NCBI GenBank assembly: GCA_031553835.1
Contig: JAVBKX010000055.1
Location: forward strand, 1-64,000
Direction: 5' to 3'
Length of the DNA stretch: 64,000 nucleotides
From: JAVBKX01 sp031553835
GTDB lineage: Bacteria > Bacteroidota > Bacteroidia > Bacteroidales > Azobacteroidaceae
Shown here: positions 18,981 through 28,250 of the stretch, in pieces
Position numbering within the stretch: position 1 is the first letter of the stretch
How the letters are laid out: every line of letters starts with the position of its first letter
Notes under the pieces: model-generated
What the model was told of the DNA's origin: nothing
Seen by the model: the letters and a program-made list of their open reading frames with translations, nothing else
Database searches by the model: none
Made by a program: the position numbers and the translations under genes

Positions 18981-19008
18981 ACATAAATCATTTTAAATAC
19001 GAAGACAC

Positions 19009-19016
19009 CAAAGATA
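19009..19016 (-). promoter_or_regulatory. -7 box of the DUF4153-to-S9 operon
   Basis: Minus-strand TATCTTTG matches TAnnTTTG, about 29 bases upstream of the DUF4153 ATG. No convincing -33 TTTG is seen. The surrounding bases (CTTTGGTGTCTTCGTATT) resemble the dispersed TTTGCGTCTTTGTGT repeat, so a repeat copy may supply the promoter. Confidence 0.5.
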
Positions 19017-19032
19017 TTTAGTTGTGTTTATT

Positions 19033-20502
19033 TTACACGTTCTTCAATTGATCATTCATGGCTGCTGCTGCTTTGCGACCGTCTCCCATAGCAAGGATAA
19101 CTGTCGCTCCGCCGCGGACAATATCGCCACCGGCATAAACATCGGGTAAATCAGACTGCATAGTATCCTGGTTGACGATAATGGTACCCCATTTGCTAAC
19201 ATTCAATCCTTTAAATTCATTCGGAATCAACGGATTAGGAGATACTCCAATGCTTACGATGACCAAATCGACTTCGATGTCTTCAATGGCTCCTTCCACA
19301 GGTACCGGTTTTCGACGACCGGAAGTATCTGGTTCGCCCAATTCCATTTTTTGCAACCGCATGGAGTGTACCCGCCCTTTTTCATCACCCAAATATTCAT
19401 TCGGGTTATGAAGCGTCATAAATTCCACGCCTTCTTCCCTGGCATGTTTGATTTCTTCGACGCGGGCGGGCATTTCTTCTTCCGAACGGCGATAGACAAT
19501 AATGGCCCGGTCTGCGCCAAGACGCCGGGCTGTGCGAACGGAATCCATAGCTGTATTCCCGCCTCCGATTACAGCGACTCGTTTTCCTTTAAATACCGGT
19601 GTATCCGATTCTTGTCTGTATGCAGCCATCAGATTGACTCGAGTCAGGTATTCGTTGGAGGAAAGGACGCCGACCAGATTTTCTCCCGGAATATTCATAA
19701 AGTTGGGTAATCCGGCTCCGCTGGCAATAAAAATACCTTTGAATCCGTCCTGATGCAATTGTTCATAACTAATTGTTTTGCCGATAATACAATTGGTTAT
19801 GAATTTTACGCCCATTTTTTTCAGAATATCAATTTCAACGTCCACAATTTCATTGGGCAGACGAAATTCGGGGATGCCATATTTTAAAACGCCACCGATT
19901 TCATGTAATGCTTCAAAAACAGTAATATCATATCCGAATTTGGCCATATCGCCGGCAAAAGACAAACCGGCCGGTCCGGATCCAACCACAGCGATTTTAA
20001 TTCCATTGGGCGCAGCTACTTCCGGAACAGAAATTTGACCGCTTTCTCGCTCATAATCAGAAGCAAAGCGTTCCAAATAACCGATGGCAACCGCTTCTTT
20101 ACCCATTTTTAAATGGATGCATTGGCTTTCGCATTGTTTTTCCTGCGGACAAACGCGGCCGCAAACGGCGGGAAGGGCGGAAGTTTCTTTCAAAACGCGG
20201 GCGGCTTCCAAAAATTCTCCACGCTCTATATTTTTAATAAAGGCAGGGATATTGATTTCTACAGGACAGCCATCGATACAGTTTGGAGTGGGGCAGTCTA
20301 AGCAACGTTTGGATTCGAGCATGGCTTGCTCTTTTGTTAATCCCAGGTTGACTTCTTCATAGTTATGACTGCGGTATTCTGCATCCAATTCATTCATGTG
20401 GACGCGGGCAATCTCTGCCCGTTCTTTATTTTTAAGATTTTTACGTAGTTCTTCCCTCCAGGGTTCACTGCGCATTGCTTTGATATATTCTATATTTGCC
20501 AT
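19033..20502 (-). CDS. nfnB: NADPH/ferredoxin transhydrogenase large subunit (NfnB/GltD-like)
   Basis: A 489-residue flavoprotein. Two [4Fe-4S] clusters are predicted from Cys67, 70, 75, 79 and Cys114, 118, 124, 128. An FAD site (VGSGPAGLSFAGDMA, about 173-187) and an NADPH site (VIGGGNTAMDSVRTARR) follow. The fold is shared with the glutamate synthase small subunit, but no GltB gene is present and the next gene encodes an NfnA-like partner. The pair fits the NfnAB complex, which couples NADH, reduced ferredoxin and NADP by flavin electron bifurcation in anaerobes. GltD-like annotation alone would be less specific. Confidence 0.85.
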   Translation of the reverse strand: MANIEYIKAMRSEPWREELRKNLKNKERAEIARVHMNELDAEYRSHNYEEVNLGLTKEQAMLESKRCLDCPTPNCIDGCPVEINIPAFIKNIERGEFLEAARVLKETSALPAVCGRVCPQEKQCESQCIHLKMGKEAVAIGYLERFASDYERESGQISVPEVAAPNGIKIAVVGSGPAGLSFAGDMAKFGYDITVFEALHEIGGVLKYGIPEFRLPNEIVDVEIDILKKMGVKFITNCIIGKTISYEQLHQDGFKGIFIASGAGLPNFMNIPGENLVGVLSSNEYLTRVNLMAAYRQESDTPVFKGKRVAVIGGGNTAMDSVRTARRLGADRAIIVYRRSEEEMPARVEEIKHAREEGVEFMTLHNPNEYLGDEKGRVHSMRLQKMELGEPDTSGRRKPVPVEGAIEDIEVDLVIVSIGVSPNPLIPNEFKGLNVSKWGTIIVNQDTMQSDLPDVYAGGDIVRGGATVILAMGDGRKAAAAMNDQLKNV

Positions 20503-20509
20503 TGTTTTA

Positions 20510-21301
20510 TTATTCTATTCCTCTATATGCACTTAAACGCATCAACATTTCATCAAAATCAACTTGATGAGCATCAAATTCCGGGCCATCGACACAGACA
20601 AACTTGGTGTTGCCTCCCACAGTAACACGGCAGGCTCCACACATTCCGGTGCCATCAACCATAATTGTATTTAAAGAGGCAACAGTCGGAATATTGTATT
20701 TTTGAGTCAGTAGCGATACAAATTTCATCATCACCGCCGGCCCGATGGTAACGCATAAATCAACTTTTTCCCGATTGATAATAGATTCTACACCATTGGT
20801 AACCAATCCTTTTGTACCATAAGAACCATCATCGGTCATGATCACCACTTCGTCAGAGTATTGTCGCATTTCTTTTTCAAGAATAATTAATTCTTTGGTA
20901 CGGGCGGCAAGTACAGTAATTACTTTATTACCGGCGTTTTTCATCGCTTCCACGATCGGAAGCATAGGCGCTGTGCCCACTCCGCCACAAGCACACACTA
21001 CTGTCCCGAATTTTTCAATATGGGTAGCTTTTCCTAAAGGGCCTACTAAATCGGTTATTTCATCACCTTCATTCAATGCGCAGATTTTTTTGGAGGAGCC
21101 GCCCACTGCCTGTATTACTAAGGTGATGGTGCCTCTTTCAGTATCAGCAGCCGCAATCGTAAGTGGAATACGTTCTCCGAATTTTCCTACTTTCACGATT
21201 ACAAAATGTCCGGCTTTTCGAGCTTTAGCGATTAACGGAGCTTCGACCTCGAATTTAAATACGTTGTCAGAAAGTTGTTCTTTTTTTACAATTTTATTCA
21301 T
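20510..21301 (-). CDS. nfnA: Ferredoxin-NADP+ transhydrogenase small subunit (NfnA-like)
   Basis: A 263-residue FAD/NAD(P)-binding reductase of the dihydroorotate dehydrogenase electron-transfer type. The FAD-binding beta-barrel contains RIPLTIAAAD (44-53), the nucleotide-binding loop is GGVGTAPMLP (106-115), and a [2Fe-2S] cluster is predicted from Cys221, Cys224 and Cys236 (MCGACR, FVCVDGPEFD). The start was set at the ATG at 21301; the in-frame TTG at 21346 lies in the promoter, and an ATG at 21319 is a possible alternative. It is 7 bases upstream of nfnB. Together they form a soluble cytoplasmic transhydrogenase. Confidence 0.85.
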   Translation of the reverse strand: MNKIVKKEQLSDNVFKFEVEAPLIAKARKAGHFVIVKVGKFGERIPLTIAAADTERGTITLVIQAVGGSSKKICALNEGDEITDLVGPLGKATHIEKFGTVVCACGGVGTAPMLPIVEAMKNAGNKVITVLAARTKELIILEKEMRQYSDEVVIMTDDGSYGTKGLVTNGVESIINREKVDLCVTIGPAVMMKFVSLLTQKYNIPTVASLNTIMVDGTGMCGACRVTVGGNTKFVCVDGPEFDAHQVDFDEMLMRLSAYRGIE

Positions 21302-21343
21302 TGTGTTGGTTTTTTGCATTAGAAACCATCCTCTCAAAGGATG

Positions 21344-21351
21344 CAAAGTTA
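21344..21351 (-). promoter_or_regulatory. -7 box of nfnAB, overlapping the TamB stop codon
   Basis: Minus-strand TAACTTTG matches TAnnTTTG. It overlaps the TAA stop of the TamB-like gene, so nfnAB has its own promoter. The expected transcript start near 21337 excludes the TTG at 21346 and supports the ATG at 21301 or 21319. Confidence 0.55.
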
Positions 21352-24300
21352 TGGATTTTTTTCTCTTTTAACACTGTCAACCGGCAAAATGTAAAGTCCC
21401 GGCAATAAGTCGGAAGGCAGCTTTCGTTTGGAAAACAATTCACCAATTTGATTGAAATCTTTCTTGAACATGATACCCAATCCTTGTATGGAACGAGGTT
21501 GGCGAAGTATATAAAACCGGTCGTCATAATGATTGTAAAATTTCAGCCTTACTTCTCCGCTACGGGTCAATTTATATTCCAAATCAAAATCGCCAATAAA
21601 GGCAGACTGCACATAGGGATTATCGCGATATCCAAAATTTCCATTAAATAGTAAACGATTATCCAGCAATTGACTGGATAATAATAATGCCACTTCTCTA
21701 TCTGTATATTCCCCCTCATTGGATGTTTTGAAAACCGTACCTATTTGTATATTGTCGGTCACAGAACCTAATATGTTGGAAAGTTGCGAAGAAAACGCAG
21801 AAGAAGCTAATGAAGTCAGGTCATTCGTTCGCGAGCGATTGGGCTCAGATCCATTTTCAATGGTGAAAAATTTGTTGAGTACCAGCAGATATACAATCTG
21901 TCGGTTCATCATGTCTTCTGTATTAACGATACTTTTTACCTGGCGAGTCAAATCGTCTGTAGATCCGGGAAATTCCATGTCAAACCGGATGTCGGGATGT
22001 GCAATGGCTCCGGAAATATCCAGCAAGCAATTTACCTGAACATTGGATCGCGATGTTTCGGCCATCAATGCGCTGGACAGGTCGCCCAAATTAGCGGTCA
22101 GATTATAGCTGGCATTAATGTCCAGATTAGCGGAGTAAGGGTCTCCATGAAATGTTACCGCGCTTCCTTCGCGGATATCAAAGGTACGATGGATCACTTG
22201 TTGGAAGCTGAAATTATATTTTCCATCGTCTATGATATATTTTCCAAACATGTTCAAAGGCGAACGTGTTCCGTATTGAATTTGAATGTTTCCATGTCCA
22301 TTTCCTTTGATTTTATCTCCGGAAACAGGATCCATAATCATTTCCAGATTAGCATCCGGAGTGGCTTCAAATATCAGATTCAGCTTCAATTCGGTATGAT
22401 TATTTGTTTTTTGCAATACCGGACGGTAGGAGAGTAATGACAAATAATTTTCTATGGGAATGGTATCCCGTTTATTATTGTTTGTTACAAAGTTGATAAA
22501 ATCATATTCATTGACATGCCGATCTCCCATAAAGTTGAGTCCCAAACGAGTATTTCGATTACTTTGCATGGAAACATCGATATTTACCAGGCTTTCATCT
22601 CCTTTTATGGAGGCGGTTCCTGTTCCGAATACGGTTCCGTAAAAAGCCGGATTTAACTTTTCGGTAGCATTAAATACAAGGAAATTATTGGTTTGTAAAG
22701 CTGCCTGAAATTTAAAATCTGTAAAATATCTATGCTTTACATTTCCATTCACTAAAGCAGAGTGTCCATATTTGTCATACAAGCGCACATTGCGTAGCGA
22801 AATTTCATCCGGTTTCAATCGGATGGTATCGGAAAAAGTATAGATTGTATTCAAAAATTCGATTCCGAATGTAGCATCTTTAACATACGCTTGTCCTTCC
22901 ACCGTTAAATCTTTGAAGTCGCCGAATAGATGCACTTTTCCGGTCATGTCGCCGGATAAATTTTTCATTACATTATTAGTATAGCGCCTTAAAAAAGAAA
23001 TGTCGGTATGGGCAGCATCAAATGCTATCGATAATTTTTCTGTGGCGGGATAAATGATTCCATCTACATGTACAGATCCGGTATCGCCTTTATTTACAAA
23101 TCCCAACATGGATATGCCTTTTTCCTGATCATCCCAAGTGCCTTTTAAATCCAAATCTCCAAAAACAACTTTATTGAACGAGAAATTTTTTACATCTAAA
23201 CGAGTGGAAAGCTGTCGGGTTTTATATAAATCCTGAGCTTTGACATATCCGGTTGCAACTCCGCCAAACTCAATGGTTGGCAATGACAAGGTATTGAAAA
23301 TATAATCTAAACTTACTTGGTTGAGAAACACCAGCAATGAGTCTTCCGGATAAGAGGAAACTTCCCCATCAATATTGAGCCGTTGATTACGATGATCGAC
23401 AAGAAAATCATGCACGGCAATTTTACCCGAATCTATCACGACAGAAGCCGGATGTATAGTCCAGATCGAATCGTTGATCGTAATATAAGATGTGGACATA
23501 TCAATCGCTGTACGCATGGGCGCCTTATCGGCCGGTTTACTGAAACCTGTTGCAAAGGAAATGTTGCCGTTGTTTTTATATCCTTTACTTTCTGCCCAGG
23601 ATAAGGACGATTGTATTAAATCGTTTTCAATTTCGAACTTTGAAAATAAGGTATATATGGCATTGTTCTTAGCATACATGGAGGTATTGGCGCTAACTTC
23701 CAATTTTTTTCCCGGATTTTTTACAACCACTTTTCCGGCATCGAACTTATTGTTTTTTACATCAAAACGGGGCAGATAAGTTTCTATTTCAAATTTGTTT
23801 AATTTACCATTATATGCCGCCGTAATCCGCGTTTGGTTGTACGTTTTAAATGGCAGGTCAAAAATATACGCCAATTCATCCAATGCATTGATCGTAAAAA
23901 TCGCCTGGATTTCATTGCTGTTGTTCAACTGTTTTTTAGGCTCCGGAATGAGCGTGGGTAAATAAGGATAAACCGTTTGTGTAAATGCCGGAATCAGTTC
24001 GGATGGCTGGAAATATCCCTTCATTTGTCCGTATAATAAATCAGACTGGATATTGATGATTTTTTGCTTCATGTAATCTTCGCGAACGTTAACCATCAAT
24101 GTGTCAAAATAAAAACCGCCTTTTTCAGCATTAAATTTCAAGTCCGTCAGATTCAAATACCCCAATCCGTTATCTATATTACTACCTGTAAAATTAGCGG
24201 TGATTAAAAAGGACAGATCAGATTCTTTATATTTGTTGCTGAGATTGAGTTTATCTAATTTAACATGAATGGCTTCTGCCGAAACATTCACGACAGACTC

Positions 24301-25833
24301 TGCCCCGGCTAATTGGCAAAATCCTTTAGCTGTCAATTTTCCGTCCGGACCCTCAATGTTGATTTGGCCATTAAAACTATTTTGAGTGAAATCACCTGTT
24401 AACCGGATATTTTCATGCGGATAATTTTTGAAATCGAACCGGTGAATGATAGCATTAATATTGCCGTTGAGCATCTTTTTTCCTGCCTGGCGAGCATTCA
24501 GTGTTATTTCAAAATTGGTAGTGCCATAATCAGGATTATCATTCAATAATTTTTTTATATCCAAGGCATTAGAACTTAATTTTCCGTTAATATATGCATT
24601 ATTACGTTCTGCGCCAACAATGATGTCGGTCCGAAGATTGCCGATATCGGTAGCAAATAAACCAAAAGCGCTCAAACGGTGTAAATACCCCGACAGTTTT
24701 CCTTCAAACCGGACATAGCCCAGATTATATATCTCTGTAGGAATATCCACTTCCGGAAATAAATTTTTATTGAGCCGCCTGATGCCTTCAGGAGAAATAT
24801 AGGATTGTTCAAAATAGCCGTCAATAAAGGTCTGATCCGGGCGGGAAAGTTTCTTTAGGGTCAAATTAGCCTTGAATTCCAAGTTGTTACCATCTGATAA
24901 TTGAAATTCTTTCAAGGTAATATCATCGTAAGAGCCGGATAGTTCTCCTGCTATTTTTATTTTATCTTTATACTGAGCAAAAAGGGGTACAAACGGCCTT
25001 AAATCTTGTGGTGAAATTTCGGACGGTAAAATAAATACTTGCACTTGGGCATCTTTGATGTATTCATGCAATTCGTCCAGATTGACGTATTCTATCTGCA
25101 TATTTCTCAAATCCAGCGAGCTGTTGGGCAATTGCAATTGCAAATGATTGATCGTAGCCAATTCTTTATTTCCGATAAAATCCAATTCCAGACGTTTGAT
25201 CGATACACCCGACTGTTCGGTGCACGAAAGCCGGTCTATATTAGCCCACAATCGCTTCTCGTTCAATTCATAGAGATGTATTTTAGCCGAAATGTCAACA
25301 AGTAGTATATGAGCCGGATTAAATACGCCACGGGTTTCAGGTTCACTTTCTATACTATAGGCAAATGTGCCACGCCTGAGATTCAGATTGTTGATTTTCA
25401 GATCAATGCGCGACTCCTTTGGAATAGAATCTTTACTGGCAAAAGCATCCAACACAAATTGCAAATTTAAGGGAGTATTTTTGTCCGGTTTACTTAAATG
25501 TACTTGAAAACTAAACAATTGGGCGGAACTGAATCGCAATTTCCCTCGCAACATCGGTAAAAAATCAAAACCGGCCGCCACTCTTGCGGCTTGAAACATG
25601 GTTTTTCCCGATTGGTCTTCCAGGTATAAATCTTTCAATATAAGTTTATTGAATAATTCAAAATCGACAGAACCGATTTCAACTTCCACACCCAGGATTT
25701 CCTTTAATTTTTCAGAGGCAATGGCTGATATTTTTTTCTGAATATAAGGTATATGCAACAGCGTTACAGGGGTAATGTAAAAGACCCATAAAAATACCAA
25801 TATTCCGATGACAATGTATTTCGCTGTTTTCAT
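21349..25833 (-). CDS. TamB-like translocation and assembly module protein
   Basis: A 1,494-residue protein from the ATG at 25833 (a TTG two codons upstream is less likely). An N-terminal membrane anchor (about 5-22) is followed by a very long stretch of predicted beta-strands and a C-terminal TamB/DUF490 domain (about 1,100-1,490; segments such as VNCLLDISGAIAHPDIRFDM and NRQIVYLLVLNKFF). TamB-like AsmA proteins bridge inner and outer membrane, moving phospholipid or helping outer-membrane protein insertion. No BamA/TamA gene lies alongside. It is divergent from tsaD. Confidence 0.9.
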   Translation of the reverse strand: MKTAKYIVIGILVFLWVFYITPVTLLHIPYIQKKISAIASEKLKEILGVEVEIGSVDFELFNKLILKDLYLEDQSGKTMFQAARVAAGFDFLPMLRGKLRFSSAQLFSFQVHLSKPDKNTPLNLQFVLDAFASKDSIPKESRIDLKINNLNLRRGTFAYSIESEPETRGVFNPAHILLVDISAKIHLYELNEKRLWANIDRLSCTEQSGVSIKRLELDFIGNKELATINHLQLQLPNSSLDLRNMQIEYVNLDELHEYIKDAQVQVFILPSEISPQDLRPFVPLFAQYKDKIKIAGELSGSYDDITLKEFQLSDGNNLEFKANLTLKKLSRPDQTFIDGYFEQSYISPEGIRRLNKNLFPEVDIPTEIYNLGYVRFEGKLSGYLHRLSAFGLFATDIGNLRTDIIVGAERNNAYINGKLSSNALDIKKLLNDNPDYGTTNFEITLNARQAGKKMLNGNINAIIHRFDFKNYPHENIRLTGDFTQNSFNGQINIEGPDGKLTAKGFCQLAGAESVVNVSAEAIHVKLDKLNLSNKYKESDLSFLITANFTGSNIDNGLGYLNLTDLKFNAEKGGFYFDTLMVNVREDYMKQKIINIQSDLLYGQMKGYFQPSELIPAFTQTVYPYLPTLIPEPKKQLNNSNEIQAIFTINALDELAYIFDLPFKTYNQTRITAAYNGKLNKFEIETYLPRFDVKNNKFDAGKVVVKNPGKKLEVSANTSMYAKNNAIYTLFSKFEIENDLIQSSLSWAESKGYKNNGNISFATGFSKPADKAPMRTAIDMSTSYITINDSIWTIHPASVVIDSGKIAVHDFLVDHRNQRLNIDGEVSSYPEDSLLVFLNQVSLDYIFNTLSLPTIEFGGVATGYVKAQDLYKTRQLSTRLDVKNFSFNKVVFGDLDLKGTWDDQEKGISMLGFVNKGDTGSVHVDGIIYPATEKLSIAFDAAHTDISFLRRYTNNVMKNLSGDMTGKVHLFGDFKDLTVEGQAYVKDATFGIEFLNTIYTFSDTIRLKPDEISLRNVRLYDKYGHSALVNGNVKHRYFTDFKFQAALQTNNFLVFNATEKLNPAFYGTVFGTGTASIKGDESLVNIDVSMQSNRNTRLGLNFMGDRHVNEYDFINFVTNNNKRDTIPIENYLSLLSYRPVLQKTNNHTELKLNLIFEATPDANLEMIMDPVSGDKIKGNGHGNIQIQYGTRSPLNMFGKYIIDDGKYNFSFQQVIHRTFDIREGSAVTFHGDPYSANLDINASYNLTANLGDLSSALMAETSRSNVQVNCLLDISGAIAHPDIRFDMEFPGSTDDLTRQVKSIVNTEDMMNRQIVYLLVLNKFFTIENGSEPNRSRTNDLTSLASSAFSSQLSNILGSVTDNIQIGTVFKTSNEGEYTDREVALLLSSQLLDNRLLFNGNFGYRDNPYVQSAFIGDFDLEYKLTRSGEVRLKFYNHYDDRFYILRQPRSIQGLGIMFKKDFNQIGELFSKRKLPSDLLPGLYILPVDSVKREKNP

Positions 25834-25848
25834 TTCCAAAATAACTCA

Positions 25849-25877
25849 CAAAACTATAAAAACTTTCCGTATTTTTG
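25849..25877. promoter_or_regulatory. Divergent promoter region, TamB-like gene and tsaD
   Basis: Two back-to-back -7 boxes: TATTTTTG on the plus strand (25870-25877), 16 bases before the tsaD ATG, and TAGTTTTG on the minus strand (25849-25856), 15 bases before the TamB ATG. Both match TAnnTTTG; neither has a clear -33 TTTG. The plus box is the more convincing. Confidence 0.5.
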
Positions 25878-25893
25878 CAGAAAAATCAAGGAA

Positions 25894-26913
25894 ATGAGTG
25901 TAACAATTTTAGGCATTGAATCTTCTTGCGATGATACTTCCGCAGCGGTTATCCGCGATGGGGTATTATTATCCAATATAATCGCCGGACAAAAAGTACA
26001 TGAAGCCTATGGAGGAGTAGTTCCGGAACTGGCTTCCCGGGCGCATCAACAGAATATTATTCCGGTTGTTGACCAGGCTTTGAAGCAAGCCGGTATTGAA
26101 AAATCCGGGCTGAGTGCAATCGCTTTTACCCGAGGACCCGGTTTGTTGGGTTCTTTATTGGTCGGAACATCATTTACGAAAGGATTGGCTACCGCCTTAA
26201 ATATTCCAATGGTAGAAGTTAATCATTTACAAGCGCACATTTTAGCACATTTTATCAAGCAAAATCCGGAAGATTCCAATCAGCCTTCTTTTCCGTTTTT
26301 ATGTTTATTGGTATCCGGAGGAAATTCTCAAATTATTTTAGTGAAAGCCTGGAATAATATGGAAATTATCGGACAAACAATCGATGATGCTGCCGGAGAA
26401 GCTTTTGATAAATGCGCTAAAGTGATGAATTTGCCTTACCCCGGTGGACCGGTGGTAGATCGTTTGGCTAAAGAAGGAAATCCAAATGCATTTAAATTAA
26501 ACAAACCTCATATCCCTGGATACGATTATAGTTTCAGTGGATTGAAAACATCTTTTTTATACCTGCTTCGCGACCAGTTAAAAGAAAATTCCAATTTCAT
26601 TGAAGAGTATAAAGCTGACTTGTGTGCATCACTCCAGAAAACGATTATTGAAATTTTAATGGATAAACTTAAAAAGGCAGCTAAGGATTTGAAAATAAAA
26701 GAAATAGCTGTAGCAGGAGGGGTGTCTGCGAATTCAGGATTGCGAAATTCATTTAAAGAGCATTCGCAGAAATATGATTGGAAAATTCATATTCCTCCCT
26801 TTGCATTTACCACAGATAATGCGGCTATGGTCGCAATGAACGGTTATTTCAAATTTCTCAATCAAGAGTTTTGTCCGATAGATGCGACTCCGTTTTCGAG
26901 AGTGGAGGTTTAA
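25894..26913 (+). CDS. tsaD: tRNA N6-threonylcarbamoyladenosine transferase subunit TsaD
   Basis: A 339-residue ASKHA-fold enzyme that, with TsaB and TsaE, transfers the threonylcarbamoyl group to A37 of ANN-decoding tRNAs. The N-terminal GIESSCDDTSAAV (7-19), the metal-binding HLQAH (His111, His115), the GGNSQI loop and the GGVSANSGLR motif are intact. Length is normal. It is divergent from the TamB-like gene and 69 bases upstream of an M48 protease gene. Confidence 0.97.
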   Translation: MSVTILGIESSCDDTSAAVIRDGVLLSNIIAGQKVHEAYGGVVPELASRAHQQNIIPVVDQALKQAGIEKSGLSAIAFTRGPGLLGSLLVGTSFTKGLATALNIPMVEVNHLQAHILAHFIKQNPEDSNQPSFPFLCLLVSGGNSQIILVKAWNNMEIIGQTIDDAAGEAFDKCAKVMNLPYPGGPVVDRLAKEGNPNAFKLNKPHIPGYDYSFSGLKTSFLYLLRDQLKENSNFIEEYKADLCASLQKTIIEILMDKLKKAAKDLKIKEIAVAGGVSANSGLRNSFKEHSQKYDWKIHIPPFAFTTDNAAMVAMNGYFKFLNQEFCPIDATPFSRVEV

Positions 26914-26915
26914 AG

Positions 26916-26960
26916 AATGAAGAAAATGAAAAAAATGAAAAAAATGAAGAAAATGAAAAA
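26916..26960 (+). repeat. Five 9-bp tandem units (AATGAARAA)
   Basis: Five contiguous 9-base units: AATGAAGAA, AATGAAAAA, AATGAAAAA, AATGAAGAA, AATGAAAAA. They sit between the tsaD stop codon and the M48 ATG at 26983, in the predicted 5' leader. Copy number could vary by slippage. An antisense reading gives a His/Phe-rich run that is only a translation of the repeat. Confidence 0.85.
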
Positions 26961-26982
26961 TTAACCAATAACGTTTATTAAA

Positions 26983-28218
26983 ATGTTTTATATCATTATT
27001 GTATTTGTAGTCCTGAATTTTATTTGGGAACAATATTTATCTTATTTGAACCGCAAACGGATGAGTCCGAATATTCCCGATGCGCTTCAAGGTATCTATG
27101 ATGCCACACAATATGCTACTCAACAGGCTTATCAGAAAGAAAACAGCCGGTTTGGATTATTCTCGGGAACATTTTCTTTCTTTATTATTTTAACGTTACT
27201 CCTCCTGGGTGGTTTTGGCTGGTGGGATACATTTCTTCGTCAATATACCGAGCATTTTTTATGGCTACCCTTGTTGTTTTTCGGCACGTTAACGTTTGTA
27301 AACCAAGTGATTGATACTCCTTTCGACTGGTATGATACGTTTGTTATTGAAGAAAAATTCGGATTCAATAAGACAACAAAAAAAATATTTATTACCGATT
27401 GGATTAAAGGAATTTTGTTGTCTGCTGTAATCGGAGGAATCATATTGTCTGCCATTTTGTGGATTTATCAATATACAGGTTCCTGGTTTTGGTTATTGGC
27501 CTGGGGTGTAATCACCGGATTTTCGTTGTTAATGAGTTTGTTTTACTCCGAATGGATTGTGCCTCTATTTAATAAACAAACCCCATTGGAAGCCGGAGAA
27601 CGACGTGAAGCGATTGAAAATTTTGCCAATAAAGCCGGCTTTAAGTTGACAGATATTTATGTAATGGATGGATCAAAACGTTCTACAAAAGCCAACGCTT
27701 ATTTTACCGGAATGGGAAAAAAGAAACGGATTGTTCTTTTCGATACATTAATTGCAGAATTGGAAACTGAAGAAATCGTAGCGGTTTTGGCTCATGAAAT
27801 CGGGCATTACAAGAAAAAACATATTTGGCAATCACTGATTTTATCAACTTTGACAACCGGACTTACTTTATTTATTTTGTCATTATTTCTCAATAATATA
27901 GCATTAACAGAAGCTTTGGGAGGAACGATACCATCATTTCATTTGGGATTAATTGGTTTTTCATTCCTCTTTTCACCAATATCTGAACTTACCGGATTAT
28001 TTTTCAATTATTTATCCCGGAAAAATGAATATGAGGCCGATGCTTATGCCGCGGGATTCGGATTGGGAGATGCTTTGATCAGTTCTCTGAAAAAAATGTC
28101 AGTGAAAGCTTTGAGTAATCTGAATCCACATCCCTGGGTGGTGTTTTGTCACTATTCTCATCCGACATTGTTGCAACGGATGGAAGGGATCAATAAAATG
28201 AAAGAAATGAAGGAATGA
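26983..28218 (+). CDS. M48 family metallopeptidase (Ste24/CAAX protease 1-like)
   Basis: A 411-residue integral-membrane zinc protease. Several membrane segments surround the catalytic core (about 1-20, 63-82, 92-108, 143-162, 167-188, 285-304, 320-342). The zinc motif HEIGH is at 271-275 and the third ligand Glu351 lies in NEYEADAYA. The family cleaves after membrane insertion; bacterial homologues act in membrane-protein quality control, since CAAX prenylation is absent. The ATG at 26983 follows a 9-bp tandem repeat. The last codons (MKEMKE) overlap a terminator hairpin. Confidence 0.92.
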   Translation: MFYIIIVFVVLNFIWEQYLSYLNRKRMSPNIPDALQGIYDATQYATQQAYQKENSRFGLFSGTFSFFIILTLLLLGGFGWWDTFLRQYTEHFLWLPLLFFGTLTFVNQVIDTPFDWYDTFVIEEKFGFNKTTKKIFITDWIKGILLSAVIGGIILSAILWIYQYTGSWFWLLAWGVITGFSLLMSLFYSEWIVPLFNKQTPLEAGERREAIENFANKAGFKLTDIYVMDGSKRSTKANAYFTGMGKKKRIVLFDTLIAELETEEIVAVLAHEIGHYKKKHIWQSLILSTLTTGLTLFILSLFLNNIALTEALGGTIPSFHLGLIGFSFLFSPISELTGLFFNYLSRKNEYEADAYAAGFGLGDALISSLKKMSVKALSNLNPHPWVVFCHYSHPTLLQRMEGINKMKEMKE

Positions 28219-28250
28219 TCATAATTATTTTCATTCTTTCATTTTTTTAT
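28205..28250. terminator. Bidirectional terminator between convergent genes
   Basis: A 14-base stem (AAATGAAGGAATGA at 28205-28218 with TCATTCTTTCATTT at 28231-28244; one G-U wobble) has a 12-base loop and runs into a T-rich tract (28242-28248). It overlaps the stop codons of the M48 gene and the minus-strand lipoprotein gene, so it can serve both. Confidence 0.65.

Noticed and set aside
19033..20502. Glutamate synthase small subunit (gltD)
   Set aside because: No large subunit is adjacent, and the neighbouring gene is an NfnA-type reductase, so NfnB fits better.
20838..21371. A 177-codon plus-strand frame opposite nfnA
   Set aside because: It is a shadow of a well-supported flavoprotein gene, with no domain, promoter or plausible composition.
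26749..27033. A 94-codon minus-strand frame with a His/Phe-rich run
   Set aside because: It lies antisense to tsaD and the M48 gene, and the run is a translation of the 9-bp tandem repeat.
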